DNA of 20,641 nucleotides from Trichomonas tenax. Its lineage: Eukaryota; Parabasalia; Trichomonadida; Trichomonadidae. Below the pieces are notes generated by a model. That model was not told where the DNA came from. It saw only the letters and a program-made list of their open reading frames with translations, and did no database searches. Position 1 is the first letter of the stretch. Every line of letters begins with the position of its first letter. Positions 8,633 to 17,244 of this stretch are shown here, piece by piece. The position numbers were made by a program, and so were the translations under genes. The stretch covers positions 1-20,641 of the forward strand of contig JALKBU010000924.1 of assembly GCA_023091735.1 (NCBI GenBank). Direction: 5' to 3'.

Positions 8633-9901
8633 TTAGATATTCGAAATCAAATACATTGCTTTATCTTTTCTTCCGAGATAAATCCGCTTATAAACATCCT
8701 TATTGTATAGAGCAGCAAGAGAAATTACAATACTCTTTTCGTCTTTTTGGATTCCTGAATCATCGGAAATTTCTAATATTGAATCAATTTGATGTATTTC
8801 GTCTCTTGTAGGTGTTTCCTCTGATTTGATGATATTGTTGCAAACTTCAATCAGAAGAATCGATTTTTGAACAATTTTTGCAAATAATTCGCGTGCATAA
8901 AATTCTAAAAGGTTCTTATTAACAGCTAAAAGTTTGTTGATCAGTGAGACACCGAACTCTGAGTTCCTGATAACGTTCAATTTGTATATTCTGTTAATTT
9001 TCGCTGTTCGATTTTTAAGTTCTTCTTCTGTTAATGATGTTGATTTAATGAGTTGATTTTCAGCATAAGCAACAGATTGTACTTCTATTGGTGGCGACTG
9101 TATAACAGCCTTTTGCGAGAGCTGTACCCATGTCCAAGGCTTTTTAAATTCCCACAACATATTGAGCGGAATTGTTGTTTGCTGCCACACGATTTGAACA
9201 TATAAATAAGGAATAGGTGAGTTTCTGTAGTATTTGTCGGAGAGTTTTTGTTGATATTCTAATGAAAAATACATCAAAATGTCGAATAATTGTTTCGCTA
9301 GTTCAGGATTATCTGCTTCTATAATTGTTGTCATCTGCGTCTGCAAGTGTGATGCTATTACAGTTCCCAAAAAGTTTATGTCGAATGCTTCAAGATTCAA
9401 CTTTCCTAGCGGGAAAGGATGAATAGATAGTAGTTGTGATATAATATTTAGTATTCTCTCTAATTCCACTAACGATCCATCGATGTTATTTTCTTCTGTG
9501 AACTTTCTAACGACTTTTCCTGCATATGAAGTGATTTGAGAAATCGTATTTACGAATAAAGTTTTCATGGTGTGGCACGCGTCGTTAATGAATATGGCCA
9601 CGCACCAGTATTCTGAGAAAATATCTGAATTTCGAACAAAAACACTTGCAAAGTACGAAATTTTGTGCTCTAATAGATTAATAAAGCTCGTAGGGCAGTC
9701 CACAAAGTTGCTTGCTGGCTGCTGCTGCACGTTTAAGAGATTTAATTTCAGCAGATCCGAAACCCATTTCGAATTTTCGAATCTCTCATCGAACATCCAA
9801 TTATTGTGGATGACAACGCCGGTCTTCAGTGAGAAACTGGCAATGTAGACTGCCGAAAAAGGGTGCTTTGAAGGAAGTTGAAGCAAAGGTTCGGCAGTCA
9901 T
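8633..9901 (-). CDS. C9orf72: C9orf72-like longin/DENN-domain protein
   Basis: A 422-aa soluble protein. I assign it to the C9orf72 family by motif order. An N-terminal longin-like strand pair around 17-37 includes AVYIASFSLKTGVVIHN. A mid-protein FLGTVIASHLQT (177-188) is followed by a strand and helix, TIIEADNPELAKQLFDIL, corresponding to the family's conserved AI-x-SHLQT block. At the C-terminal end, a helix with QKSILLIE (about 350) is followed by KSIVISLAALYNKDVYKRIYLG, matching the family's LALAEKI...FIFGRP-like ending. In animals C9orf72 pairs with SMCR8 to regulate Rab/Arf GTPases, autophagy and lysosomes. The match is from memory of the family pattern and overall identity is low, so a generic DENN protein remains possible. 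The tail is convergent with the pseudokinase gene, 71 bp apart. The ATG is preceded by TCATATAAGG, an Inr-like sequence. Confidence 0.6.
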   Translation of the reverse strand: MTAEPLLQLPSKHPFSAVYIASFSLKTGVVIHNNWMFDERFENSKWVSDLLKLNLLNVQQQPASNFVDCPTSFINLLEHKISYFASVFVRNSDIFSEYWCVAIFINDACHTMKTLFVNTISQITSYAGKVVRKFTEENNIDGSLVELERILNIISQLLSIHPFPLGKLNLEAFDINFLGTVIASHLQTQMTTIIEADNPELAKQLFDILMYFSLEYQQKLSDKYYRNSPIPYLYVQIVWQQTTIPLNMLWEFKKPWTWVQLSQKAVIQSPPIEVQSVAYAENQLIKSTSLTEEELKNRTAKINRIYKLNVIRNSEFGVSLINKLLAVNKNLLEFYARELFAKIVQKSILLIEVCNNIIKSEETPTRDEIHQIDSILEISDDSGIQKDEKSIVISLAALYNKDVYKRIYLGRKDKAMYLISNI

Positions 9902-10293
9902 TTTAACCTTATATGATTTAACCTTAATTGATACTAGTCTTTCATTCTCTTTCTATGATATAATAGTTATTCGTATTGCCACATATATCTTAATATCCAT
10001 TATTGAGAAGAGGTTTGCGAGATTTTAATACAAACAAACATTCAAGATAAAAGAGAATATATCTTCAACGCTATATCAGAAAAATAAATGTTAACAACAC
10101 TTGAATTGCTCGAATATATGCATTAGTTGTCGGAAATCAAGATCTAACTAATAATGCTTCTTTAGAAATCGCTAATTTTGATTTTTAGTTATTATCTAAA
10201 AAATAATGATGTTACTTTTGCATAAGATGGAACGAAATATGCAATAATTAGAGATTGAAAATGATAGGTGATCTTGCATTTTGCATTTTTGAT
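9902..10293. other. Intergenic, AT-rich, nothing else recognised
   Basis: This interval holds the promoter of the C9orf72-like gene at its left end and the 3' flank of the beta-helix gene at its right end, both on the minus strand. No RNA gene, repeat or open frame of note was found. Confidence 0.5.
9910..9916 (-). promoter_or_regulatory. Inr-like TCATATA upstream of the C9orf72-like gene
   Basis: On the minus strand TCATATA lies 8 nt before the ATG at 9901. Positions TCAY fit the trichomonad initiator, while the fifth base A departs from the TCAYTW consensus. Confidence 0.35.
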
Positions 10294-11301
10294 TTATAAG
10301 CCAAAGGCGCAGATTTCAAATTTGTACAAAAGAGCAAATGTATTGACAGGTATTGGATAAACACGTAATGGTTCACAATGGTAATCTACGGGTCCAATAT
10401 TTATATAAATATCTGGCAAGATGTCGTAGTGAAATTGGTAGAGCCAATATCCATGGCATTCGAAAGTTGAATAATGAACAATGATGTAAGTAAAACTATG
10501 TGTTGCAATTGATCTATGGGTAACATCACCTGCATCTGAATATGTATCAAGGTAGACATTACTAACATATAATCGCCCTAATATTCGATAGAACAAAACA
10601 GAACCAACATTTTCATAGAATGAGCAATTGATAACCTTTGCTGCATCTGCTTCTGAACACACATGACCATAGTTGTTATTGACAGTGTTATTTAATATGT
10701 TCGTAATAGACACGAGATAATTTCCTCCATAAATCGAAATCATTTTATAATCGGCTATGTTTGACTTAAACGTTGAGTAATGGATCCTTGAAGGTATATT
10801 ATCATCGGATGTAGGCCTTTCAATGGCACATCCTCCGCCATACTCGCCTGCATTATATGTCACATTTACAAAATGTAATTTAATTTTTCCGCAACTCAGC
10901 CAAATGGCATTTTTATATGACATCGATCCTGAGTTTGTTATACAGCTCTCTGAAATCGAGTTCAAATAATCCGTTTCGAAATCAAGCTGAGTTCGACAAT
11001 AACATGCATCGCCTTTTGGTATTAAATTGAGTGCGCATACTCTATGTTGAGCAATTTGCATGTTTCCATCGAAATATATACATCCACCGGGTCCATTTCT
11101 CGAGATATGATTAAACATTGAAAAAACTTGGAGAAACTTAAGATCAATTTTATCTTGTATATAGATACATCCATCAGTTAGATCAGTGAACGTGCATTCA
11201 TATAGGTACATTATGTTTGTTGTTGGAGTTGTAAGTTTGGACGTGAATCTTTCTCTGATATGAGTTGGATCCGCGTTGGAATTATAGAACAGCCACCACA
11301 C
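10294..11301 (-). pseudogene. Right-handed beta-helix surface-type protein, 5' end broken
   Basis: The frame encodes about 335 residues of a Cys- and Asn-rich beta-helix (pectin-lyase-like) protein of the kind greatly expanded in trichomonads and usually thought to be secreted or surface exposed. Repeating strand/turn units with Gly-Gly turns are seen: GPGGCIYFDG, EYGGGCAIER, then NILNNTVNNN and INCSFYENVGS. Family members usually begin with a hydrophobic signal sequence. Here none is present, and the frame lacks an ATG until residue 31 (IMYLYECTF). The open frame simply begins at GTG 11301. Two bases upstream an ATG (11303-11301) lies in a different frame, behind a good initiator at 11326-11334, and that frame stops after about 31 codons. 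A single indel would join the two frames, so I call a 5' frameshift or truncation. A real short protein starting at residue 31 is the alternative. Confidence 0.6.
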
Positions 11302-11325
11302 ATTGTATGGAACGCGTTCCGAATG

Positions 11326-11334
11326 GAGAAATGA
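11326..11334 (-). promoter_or_regulatory. Inr-type core promoter, TCATTTCTC
   Basis: On the minus strand TCATTTCTC matches the first nine positions of the trichomonad initiator consensus (TCAYTWYTC) exactly. It lies 22 nt upstream of an ATG at 11303-11301 that is out of frame with the beta-helix body. It suggests the promoter of that gene survives even though the coding frame is broken. Confidence 0.5.
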
Positions 11335-11510
11335 AAGAAAACTTAGAATTTTTTAATATTAGGGTCCATAAAAATATATAGGGTCTTTTATCATTTTATA
11401 AATTTATTGGAGTTTACATGACAAATTTTTAAAGATTCAAGTTGATAAAGAAATATAACACATTTTATTAAGAAAATATATAATACAAAGGATCTATTCA
11501 ATGTCATCCA

Positions 11511-12830
11511 TTACTTTGGAAGCATCTCAATGATTGAATTAGATATAGCTGAAATTTGCTCAATAGAACTTCCAGTGAATTCATCTAAAACAGAGAAATC
11601 GACATCTTCAAAGTCAAGATCGTTAACTGTAATCTTATGTTTGATGATCGACTGTATGCATACCAAAGCTGGATATGAGAACTCTCCTGTTTCTAAAAGG
11701 TCGAATGAATATGTTAAAAGATTTGGAATTTCATTGACAAATGAATTAAGCTGATGACGATAACAGAGTGAAGCATATAATATAATGATTTCTGTCTTGA
11801 CGCTTGCACCTGAATTCTCGAGTAGATTATTAATTGCTGGAGCAAGTGGTGATTCAATTAATTGAATTGCAAATTGTTTAATTGTTGCAATATTTGAGAG
11901 GCAAAGCACCAACTTGCCTAATATAGAGTCTGAAACTTCTGGATTAAGAACTGAAATAATGTGTCCGAACAAATCTTCTTCCATCAAGTGAATGCAATGT
12001 GCATCTGATATGTATGTGAGTTTTTCAAGAGTTCCAACGACAATATCGAGATGTTCTGGTACCAATTTATCAATAATTGGAATGAGTGGGTCAAGAAATG
12101 GAAAAACGTCAACATCTTGAGGATATTTAAACTTAGCATAGACGTTGAGAGCATATATATTGGATAATGCAGATATTTGCTCGATTTTAGCCAATTCTTC
12201 AAATATTGGAAGATATTTTTCAACATTTTCATCGCCATCAGAGCAATAATGAGTTGAAGCAATATATATGTATTTGAGGACAGTCTCCATATCTTCCTGA
12301 GATATATTTTCTAATTTAATTAAACCAATCAAAAGATCGAAGTAATGATATTTATCAAGTAAGTTTTTGGCCGCTAAAGGGATCCAAGTATATGTAGCGT
12401 TAAGAATAGATAATGACAATCTTAGTGGGACTCGAAATGGGAAATTATTGAGATTATCGATAATTGAAGCGTAAAGCGAAGATTTATAAAATTTATGAAC
12501 GAAAATTTTGCTTTGCGTGGTCATATCTGATATAAGTGAGTATATGTGAAATAGAATAATAGGATCTGTGAGAGTTTTAACTAATTCTGTTAATTTTTGA
12601 TAGACAACAGGGGGCAGGGAGTCGGCAACGAGTCCTTCGTTTTGGAGTAGATAAGACAAACCTATAACGCCCTTATGAATAAGCTCGATTTGATCGGAAA
12701 ATATGTTTTTCTGGCACTGATCTAAAGTCAACACAGATTGGTGTGTGTTTTCCTTTTCGAGTTCTGTTGCGATCGCTGCATTCCGATCTGCAGCTAGCGC
12801 ATTAATATCATCAAAATTTCTTTCGCTCAT
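11511..12830 (-). CDS. ARM/HEAT-type helical repeat protein
   Basis: A 439-aa, almost entirely helical, leucine/isoleucine-rich protein without membrane segments. After a charged N-terminal 40 residues, paired hydrophobic helices recur about every 40-45 residues, for example PRLSLSILNATYTWIP-like and GKLVLCLSNIATIKQFA blocks. The NxA/T turn patterns (ILNAT, CLSNIAT) are typical of armadillo repeats as in importin-alpha. The conserved Trp-Asn arrays that bind nuclear localisation signals are not seen, so it is not a clear importin. It is best described as an ARM-fold scaffold or adaptor of unknown partner. The ATG at 12830 is shared by a divergent promoter arrangement with the gene at 13020. 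Confidence 0.75.
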   Translation of the reverse strand: MSERNFDDINALAADRNAAIATELEKENTHQSVLTLDQCQKNIFSDQIELIHKGVIGLSYLLQNEGLVADSLPPVVYQKLTELVKTLTDPIILFHIYSLISDMTTQSKIFVHKFYKSSLYASIIDNLNNFPFRVPLRLSLSILNATYTWIPLAAKNLLDKYHYFDLLIGLIKLENISQEDMETVLKYIYIASTHYCSDGDENVEKYLPIFEELAKIEQISALSNIYALNVYAKFKYPQDVDVFPFLDPLIPIIDKLVPEHLDIVVGTLEKLTYISDAHCIHLMEEDLFGHIISVLNPEVSDSILGKLVLCLSNIATIKQFAIQLIESPLAPAINNLLENSGASVKTEIIILYASLCYRHQLNSFVNEIPNLLTYSFDLLETGEFSYPALVCIQSIIKHKITVNDLDFEDVDFSVLDEFTGSSIEQISAISNSIIEMLPK

Positions 12831-13019
12831 TCAACGAAAAAAATAAAAATTAAAAATGTCAAATTCCTTATAAAATGGCCTTCACCGAAAAAAATCGAAA
12901 AACATGAAAATTTTTTGGTTTTAATTTTGAAGAGAAAATTGGTCTTATATTTTTAGACCATCAATCATGATTCTCGAAGATATCTCAAACATTTGAATTT
13001 TTAAATTTATTTTTTTCGA
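12831..13019. promoter_or_regulatory. Short divergent promoter with mirror-image ends
   Basis: The 189-bp gap separates two divergent ATGs. Each ATG is preceded by the same string read outward: ATTTTTAA, an AT-rich step, then TTTATTTTTTTCG and AATGAG. Both sides have seven Ts before CG. The minus side has an extra TTG between CG and AATGAG. Neither start has a TCAYTW initiator, so this matched sequence may be an alternative core promoter, or the two genes may share one duplicated in inverted orientation. Co-expression of the pair is an inference. Confidence 0.5.
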
Positions 13020-13883
13020 ATGAGATCTTCTTGGGGATATGTGAGCAACTACTGCGATTATCTCGAGCGTGTTTCTCACGAATTGGATGAAATGATCCTG
13101 AAAACCAAGCGTGAGACATCAAAACTGCAATCAATTTATGAAACGATATCTCCAAATCCACGCACTGATCCTAGAGAAGTAGATTCTACACCAAGATCAC
13201 AGCCGAAACCAAAGTTTTTCAGAGGTTTTGAGCAGAAGACTGAAATTAAAGTATCTGCAGATCCTTACTTAGATTTTCAAAATTCTATGAATGAATACAA
13301 AAGATTACCGAAATTTCCACGTGAAAGGTTGTCAAACTCATTCATCAACAGGATGATTGACTTTTCACGCTTAACGCCTGCGCATTTATTTGATCGAATG
13401 ATTCCTTGTCTTCAAACACTCTCTGGTTACTTAGATCAGTTGAATGATATGACAGTCGATCAGCCCAACCAGATTTTCAGGGTTAGATATACAATGGACA
13501 GAGCAGAAGAGATTTTAAACACATATGAAAAACTCATTCAAGAAAACGGAGCAAATAGGAGAGTCAATGTTATCGCTAAAGAGAGAACTATTGATCCACC
13601 ACCCAAAAAGCCACCACAACTCAAAACAGATAATTTCGAAACAATTGCAAATCTGACTCCAAAACAGCTCAATGAGTTCTATCATTTGAGAGGAACTGCG
13701 AGGCAGATGAAGACTATTGCCAATATGAGAGAAAAGGCTTCACAAGACTTCGAAGAATTTATTAAGTCATATGACGAGAATATGAGTGAGTCAGACAAAC
13801 GAGACTATCTTCGTGCATCGGCGAGGATCTTCCATTTGTTGACGAACTCAAAGAGAAAGCATGCATTAGTTTGTTCTAAATAG
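13020..13883 (+). CDS. Uncharacterised helical protein, 287 aa
   Basis: I do not recognise the family. The first 40 residues form a likely coiled coil (YLERVSHELDEMILKTKRE). A Pro/Arg-rich linker (about 45-75) leads to a second helical block around residues 95-175 (RMIDFSRLTPAHLFDRMIPCL, then TMDRAEEILNTYEKLIQ). A short proline run PPPKKPPQ at about 194-201 separates it from a third helical region that ends in basic residues. There are no membrane segments or signal peptide. The ATG is the first in frame and immediately follows TTTTTTTCGA. It is convergent with the seven-TM gene, 96 bp apart, and divergent from the ARM-type gene. An adaptor or cytoskeletal role would be a guess. Confidence 0.7.
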   Translation: MRSSWGYVSNYCDYLERVSHELDEMILKTKRETSKLQSIYETISPNPRTDPREVDSTPRSQPKPKFFRGFEQKTEIKVSADPYLDFQNSMNEYKRLPKFPRERLSNSFINRMIDFSRLTPAHLFDRMIPCLQTLSGYLDQLNDMTVDQPNQIFRVRYTMDRAEEILNTYEKLIQENGANRRVNVIAKERTIDPPPKKPPQLKTDNFETIANLTPKQLNEFYHLRGTARQMKTIANMREKASQDFEEFIKSYDENMSESDKRDYLRASARIFHLLTNSKRKHALVCSK

Positions 13884-13979
13884 ATTTTGTATTGTTTTTA
13901 CAATAGAAAGATATTTGATGACGTGTATAAACAAATGACAGTATATTTTACAAGTGTGAATGCATAGATAAAAAAAAAA

Positions 13980-14882
13980 TTATTTGCTTGAAGCGAGGAG
14001 ACGGTTTGTGGATGCTCTTGCATAGAAAGGATCGTCTGAGAATTTGAGGTCGTGCTTTCTGAGAAAGTAAACTCCAATCATTGTCATAACAGAAGTAAAC
14101 CACTCGAAAACAAATGTGAAAAAGAACTGGAATATTCTAGCATCTTTGTCTGGCTTGTTGTCTAAGTGCTCTAATTCGTGCTGGAACCATGTAATTATTG
14201 GATTCTTTCCAATATAATGTAAAAGGTTAAATATACTTCTGAGAAAGAATGTAATACAGAAAACCCAGATTCCAACGACACTCCACTTAACGAATGAAGC
14301 ATCTTCTGGTTGAATAACAGGATATGAAACTGCGGCAATCAGATGTGAAGTAGGAACTGCAACGAAAACGACAACTAAGAAGTCTGTGCATGCATGCCAA
14401 AGCGATAAGTCGTTCGAATAATCGCCATCTTCGACACCAACCCACGACAAAGCAACACCAACGACAAGAAAGACAGTCAAGAACACAACGAAAACAACAC
14501 GATAGAATTTAACTGTTTGTAAGCCTGGATTGCGATAAGTGAAAAGTAATTCGACGATTAAAAGAACGAACAAAGAGATCGGAACTAATGCGAGTGTTGA
14601 GTTGACGCCACCGTGGACAATCAACATGGATTCTTCTGAATATTGGAAATAGAAAATCTGAATTATTCCTCTATAGAACATAAAAATTTGCATGAAGATC
14701 CAAAATAACGAAATGAGATCAATTACTTTATCATGATTTCGCATTTTTGATTTAATATGAATAAAAGCAAAATAAAAACAAACGCATCCGATAAGAACAA
14801 ACAAACACCCAAGAACCGTCATCTCTGGAAGATTACATACCAAACCTGGCATTACGTTCTTGCAAATGAATTCTTCAGGCAT
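13980..14882 (-). CDS. Seven-transmembrane protein, possibly TOM1/THH1/GPR137-like
   Basis: A 300-aa membrane protein with seven hydrophobic segments at about residues 21-43, 54-79, 92-115, 126-148, 164-189, 198-221 and 250-273. The short N-terminus carries two Cys (residues 7 and 16). The sixth segment followed by an FFLRSIFNLLHYI stretch, and the seventh ending in YFLRKHD, resemble the end pattern of the TOM1/THH1/GPR137 superfamily, whose members sit in vacuolar or lysosomal membranes. The resemblance is weak and the general trichomonad family cannot be excluded. The C-terminal tail is short and polar. The ATG lies 11 nt after a perfect TCACTTTTC initiator, which supports the start. Confidence 0.75.
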   Translation of the reverse strand: MPEEFICKNVMPGLVCNLPEMTVLGCLFVLIGCVCFYFAFIHIKSKMRNHDKVIDLISLFWIFMQIFMFYRGIIQIFYFQYSEESMLIVHGGVNSTLALVPISLFVLLIVELLFTYRNPGLQTVKFYRVVFVVFLTVFLVVGVALSWVGVEDGDYSNDLSLWHACTDFLVVVFVAVPTSHLIAAVSYPVIQPEDASFVKWSVVGIWVFCITFFLRSIFNLLHYIGKNPIITWFQHELEHLDNKPDKDARIFQFFFTFVFEWFTSVMTMIGVYFLRKHDLKFSDDPFYARASTNRLLASSK

Positions 14883-14893
14883 TTTTTAATTTA

Positions 14894-14902
14894 GAAAAGT
14901 GA
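14894..14902 (-). promoter_or_regulatory. Inr-type core promoter, TCACTTTTC
   Basis: On the minus strand TCACTTTTC, preceded by CG, matches the trichomonad initiator and sits 11 nt before the ATG of the seven-TM protein at 14882. The same nine bases precede the genes or ORFs at 4800 and 17329. Confidence 0.6.
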
Positions 14903-15205
14903 CGAATTTTAACTTCCGATTTCAATTTTATTTTTAATTAATATTTATTCACTTAATAAGAATTTATGCAATTTTTCTACTGAAATTGGTCCAAAAAGTT
15001 TAATTATTTTAGAAATTTGATAATTTCAAGATTATGCCTCCTTACTCAATTCTCAACATATAGGCATCTTTGTGATAATGAATATTAAACCAATATTTTA
15101 AAAACACAATATTTAATATGAAAAAGATATGATATATTATTTTGACATGTAAAATTTTTAAAAACTGTTTTTTGTATAAAGGGACTCCCCCTAAAATTAA
15201 AAAAA
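14903..15205. other. Divergent AT-rich gap
   Basis: This gap lies between the seven-TM gene's initiator and the ankyrin start. No TCAYTW initiator is seen close to the ankyrin ATG; the sequence there is TATAAAGGGACTCCCCC followed by an A-rich leader. The missing initiator fits the damaged state of that gene but does not prove it. Confidence 0.45.
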
Positions 15206-15932
15206 ATGAATCAGATTGAAACAGCGGTGAAATATTGTCAGAATAGGGACCTCGAAAACTTAATGACGATAGTTCCTAAGACAGTTGATCCCAATGCACT
15301 TATTTTTCTTTGGGAAAACAATGGAATGATTATTAAACAAGGATCTCTTCTCGAAATAGCAGCATACTGTGGAGCTCTTGAATGTGTTAGGTATCTTATT
15401 GATGTTAAGGCTGAAATAGACAAAAGAGACGAAATTCATTATATATTTATTTCGAAATACATTATATAATTAAAGAACGCCATTATACATGGCATGCATG
15501 AGTGGATATCTTGGTATTATACAGCTTCTTGTCGAACAAGGTGCAGATGTTCACTGCAGAGATAACCACGGCTGGAGTCCTCTTCACCGTGCTGTTTTAT
15601 GGGACCACATTCAGGTTGTACAGTTCCTCATCGCGAAAGGTGCTGATGTTAATGCTGCTGATCTCGATGGATTTACACCTCTTCACTTAGCAGCAAAGTG
15701 GGATCACTTTGAATCGGCTGAATACCTCATCAAAGCAGGTGCTAATGTCAACGCAGCTACTAATAGATTCGAGCCTTCCTTCATTACTAGAACGCCGCTT
15801 GAACTTGCGTTTTTGAATAGGAGAACTAAAGTTGCACGCGTTCTTCGTAAGCATGGCGCAGAAGCACTTCCTGAGTTTGTGAAGAAGCTTTCGCCTGAAG
15901 AAAAGAAGGCTTTTCAAACATTTGGCTGTTGA
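15206..15932 (+). pseudogene. Ankyrin-repeat gene interrupted by a palindromic insertion
   Basis: Two adjacent frames are parts of one ankyrin protein. The first (15206-15469) gives an N-terminal helical region and one ankyrin repeat, GSLLEIAAYCGALECVRYLI through EIDKRDE. The second, offset by one base, is open from RTPLYMACMSGYLGIIQLL (first codon 15474, first ATG 15489). It carries further repeats: GWSPLHRAVLWDHIQVVQFLI, then GFTPLHLAAKWDHFESAEYLI, then a degenerate last one and a basic tail. The join falls in the repeat turn: D-E at 15428-15433 should be followed after two residues by R-T-P, but 40 nt intervene instead of 6. The excess 34 nt corresponds to a 33-nt near-palindrome at 15438-15470, and a TAA stop lies inside it. 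No GT-AG intron removes it while keeping the repeat. Translation as two separate short proteins is possible but unlikely. Confidence 0.75.
15438..15470. repeat. 33-nt near-perfect palindrome inside the ankyrin gene
   Basis: Centred on TTCGAA (15451-15456), the arms pair outward to ATTATATA...TATATAAT. The pairing is 15 of 16 base pairs, with one T/C mismatch (15447/15460) and one bulged T (15463). It sits exactly where the ankyrin frame breaks, and its length is close to the surplus of 34 nt. Confidence 0.75.
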
Positions 15933-16045
15933 TAGTTTTGTATTTAGATAGTAGTTGTTAAAAATATAACATTTTATAAAAAGTACTAAAATTAATAGAG
16001 AACATATTAAATTTAGAAAATCTAAAGTCTTACAAATATATATTA

Positions 16046-17209
16046 TCAGTGTCTCAACATTTCTAACATATCAGAACGCATATTGAGAACAGCCATGGCC
16101 TCGCCAACAGATAATATAAACAATGGTGCTGGATCCTTCGTTGGGAAACCTAAAAATGCTACGATTTCCCTACGAGCGGGACACCATGATGCACCCATTG
16201 AATGTGCACGAGGAAGCATGAACAATCCAAGATCGCTCACGCAGCCGTCCATCTGGGAAACCGTTTCCCCGTCCGGTAAAACGTGTAAAACGAACCACCA
16301 AAATCGTGTGATATCGCAAGCGTATATAAGAGTCCAGTCCACGTGATATTTGCCGCCGATTACAATTAAATAATGATCGAAGAATATCATTGAACTATTT
16401 GCTAACACAGATGGTGGTTCAGCACCGGTAGTTTGAACGAGCGACACTTTGAGTTCTGTTAAATCAATTTGTAGAAGTCCTCCTGTTTTTGCGGATCCAA
16501 AGCAGTAAATCTTATCATCTACCATTGTGTATCCGACGCCAGTGCGTCCCTGTATTTCCTGTGGGTAAGCTTTCCAGACAAGTGTTTGCAGATCGAGCAC
16601 ATGCAGGTCAGATGGCCAAAGGGAATCATAGCCTCCCCACACGTAAATTTTTTCTTCTCTGGATCCAACAATTGGTGCGCTTCTCGGGGAAGGAACGTCA
16701 CCAGTTGTCTGGATTAAGGTGCAGGCACATGTTGTCAAGTCTATAGCGAATAAATCATTGTAAAATATTGGCTCGCATGCTCCACCGAATATGTACAATA
16801 TATGGCCGAGACATGTTGCGCGAGCGTTTGCACGTGGTGTGATTTGATCGCCCGTAATTTGCAGCGAATTCCACGTTAAAGTTTGTTGGTTGAGTACCCA
16901 AATATCGTTGAGATAAGTATTGTCATCTGTGATGCCTAATCCTGTGATTGCGATTCCTAATTCTAAACATGTTGAGTAAAACTGTCCAGTACGCGAGTGC
17001 GGGACTGCCGGCCCGTTCGGTTGAATTTGCGACCAGATTGCCGAGAATGCAGTGCGGACAATATGGTTTCTTTTCGTCGGTGTTTTTAATTGAGATGCGG
17101 CGCGGAGTTGAGACATGACTTTTTCGTCGTTCATTCTAGAACCGACAACAGGAAGACACATATCGCTGGGGGTTCCATGAGCACCCGCAACACTTTCATT
17201 GCCTCCCAT
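16046..17209 (-). CDS. Kelch-repeat protein with probable N-myristoylation signal
   Basis: A 387-aa protein with about five kelch blades from residue 85 onward. Blade cores are IWVLNQQTLTWNSL, then YIFGGACEPIFYNDLFAID, YVWGGYDSLWPSDLHVLD, YCFGSAKTGGLLQIDL and IVIGGKYHVDWTLIYACD. A kelch beta-propeller binds partner proteins, and the family is large in trichomonads. The N-terminus MGGNES has Gly2 and Ser6, matching the MGxxxS/T pattern for N-myristoylation, so membrane attachment is plausible. No BTB, RING or other enzymatic domain is present. The first 85 residues are otherwise polar linker. The ATG at 17209 is preceded by TTTTGTAGGT rather than an initiator. A 15-nt palindrome about 36 nt upstream may be regulatory. 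Codon use is comparatively GC-rich, with no sign of a break. Confidence 0.85.
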   Translation of the reverse strand: MGGNESVAGAHGTPSDMCLPVVGSRMNDEKVMSQLRAASQLKTPTKRNHIVRTAFSAIWSQIQPNGPAVPHSRTGQFYSTCLELGIAITGLGITDDNTYLNDIWVLNQQTLTWNSLQITGDQITPRANARATCLGHILYIFGGACEPIFYNDLFAIDLTTCACTLIQTTGDVPSPRSAPIVGSREEKIYVWGGYDSLWPSDLHVLDLQTLVWKAYPQEIQGRTGVGYTMVDDKIYCFGSAKTGGLLQIDLTELKVSLVQTTGAEPPSVLANSSMIFFDHYLIVIGGKYHVDWTLIYACDITRFWWFVLHVLPDGETVSQMDGCVSDLGLFMLPRAHSMGASWCPARREIVAFLGFPTKDPAPLFILSVGEAMAVLNMRSDMLEMLRH

Positions 17210-17244
17210 ACCTACAAAATTTGGGCTATCGTCGTGAAAACACG

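Noticed and set aside
15391..15475. GTATCT...AAAG as an 85-nt intron restoring the ankyrin frame
   Set aside because: The frame arithmetic works, but it would remove the well-conserved VRYLI...EIDKRDE half of an ankyrin repeat and lacks the trichomonad ACTAACACACAG 3' motif.
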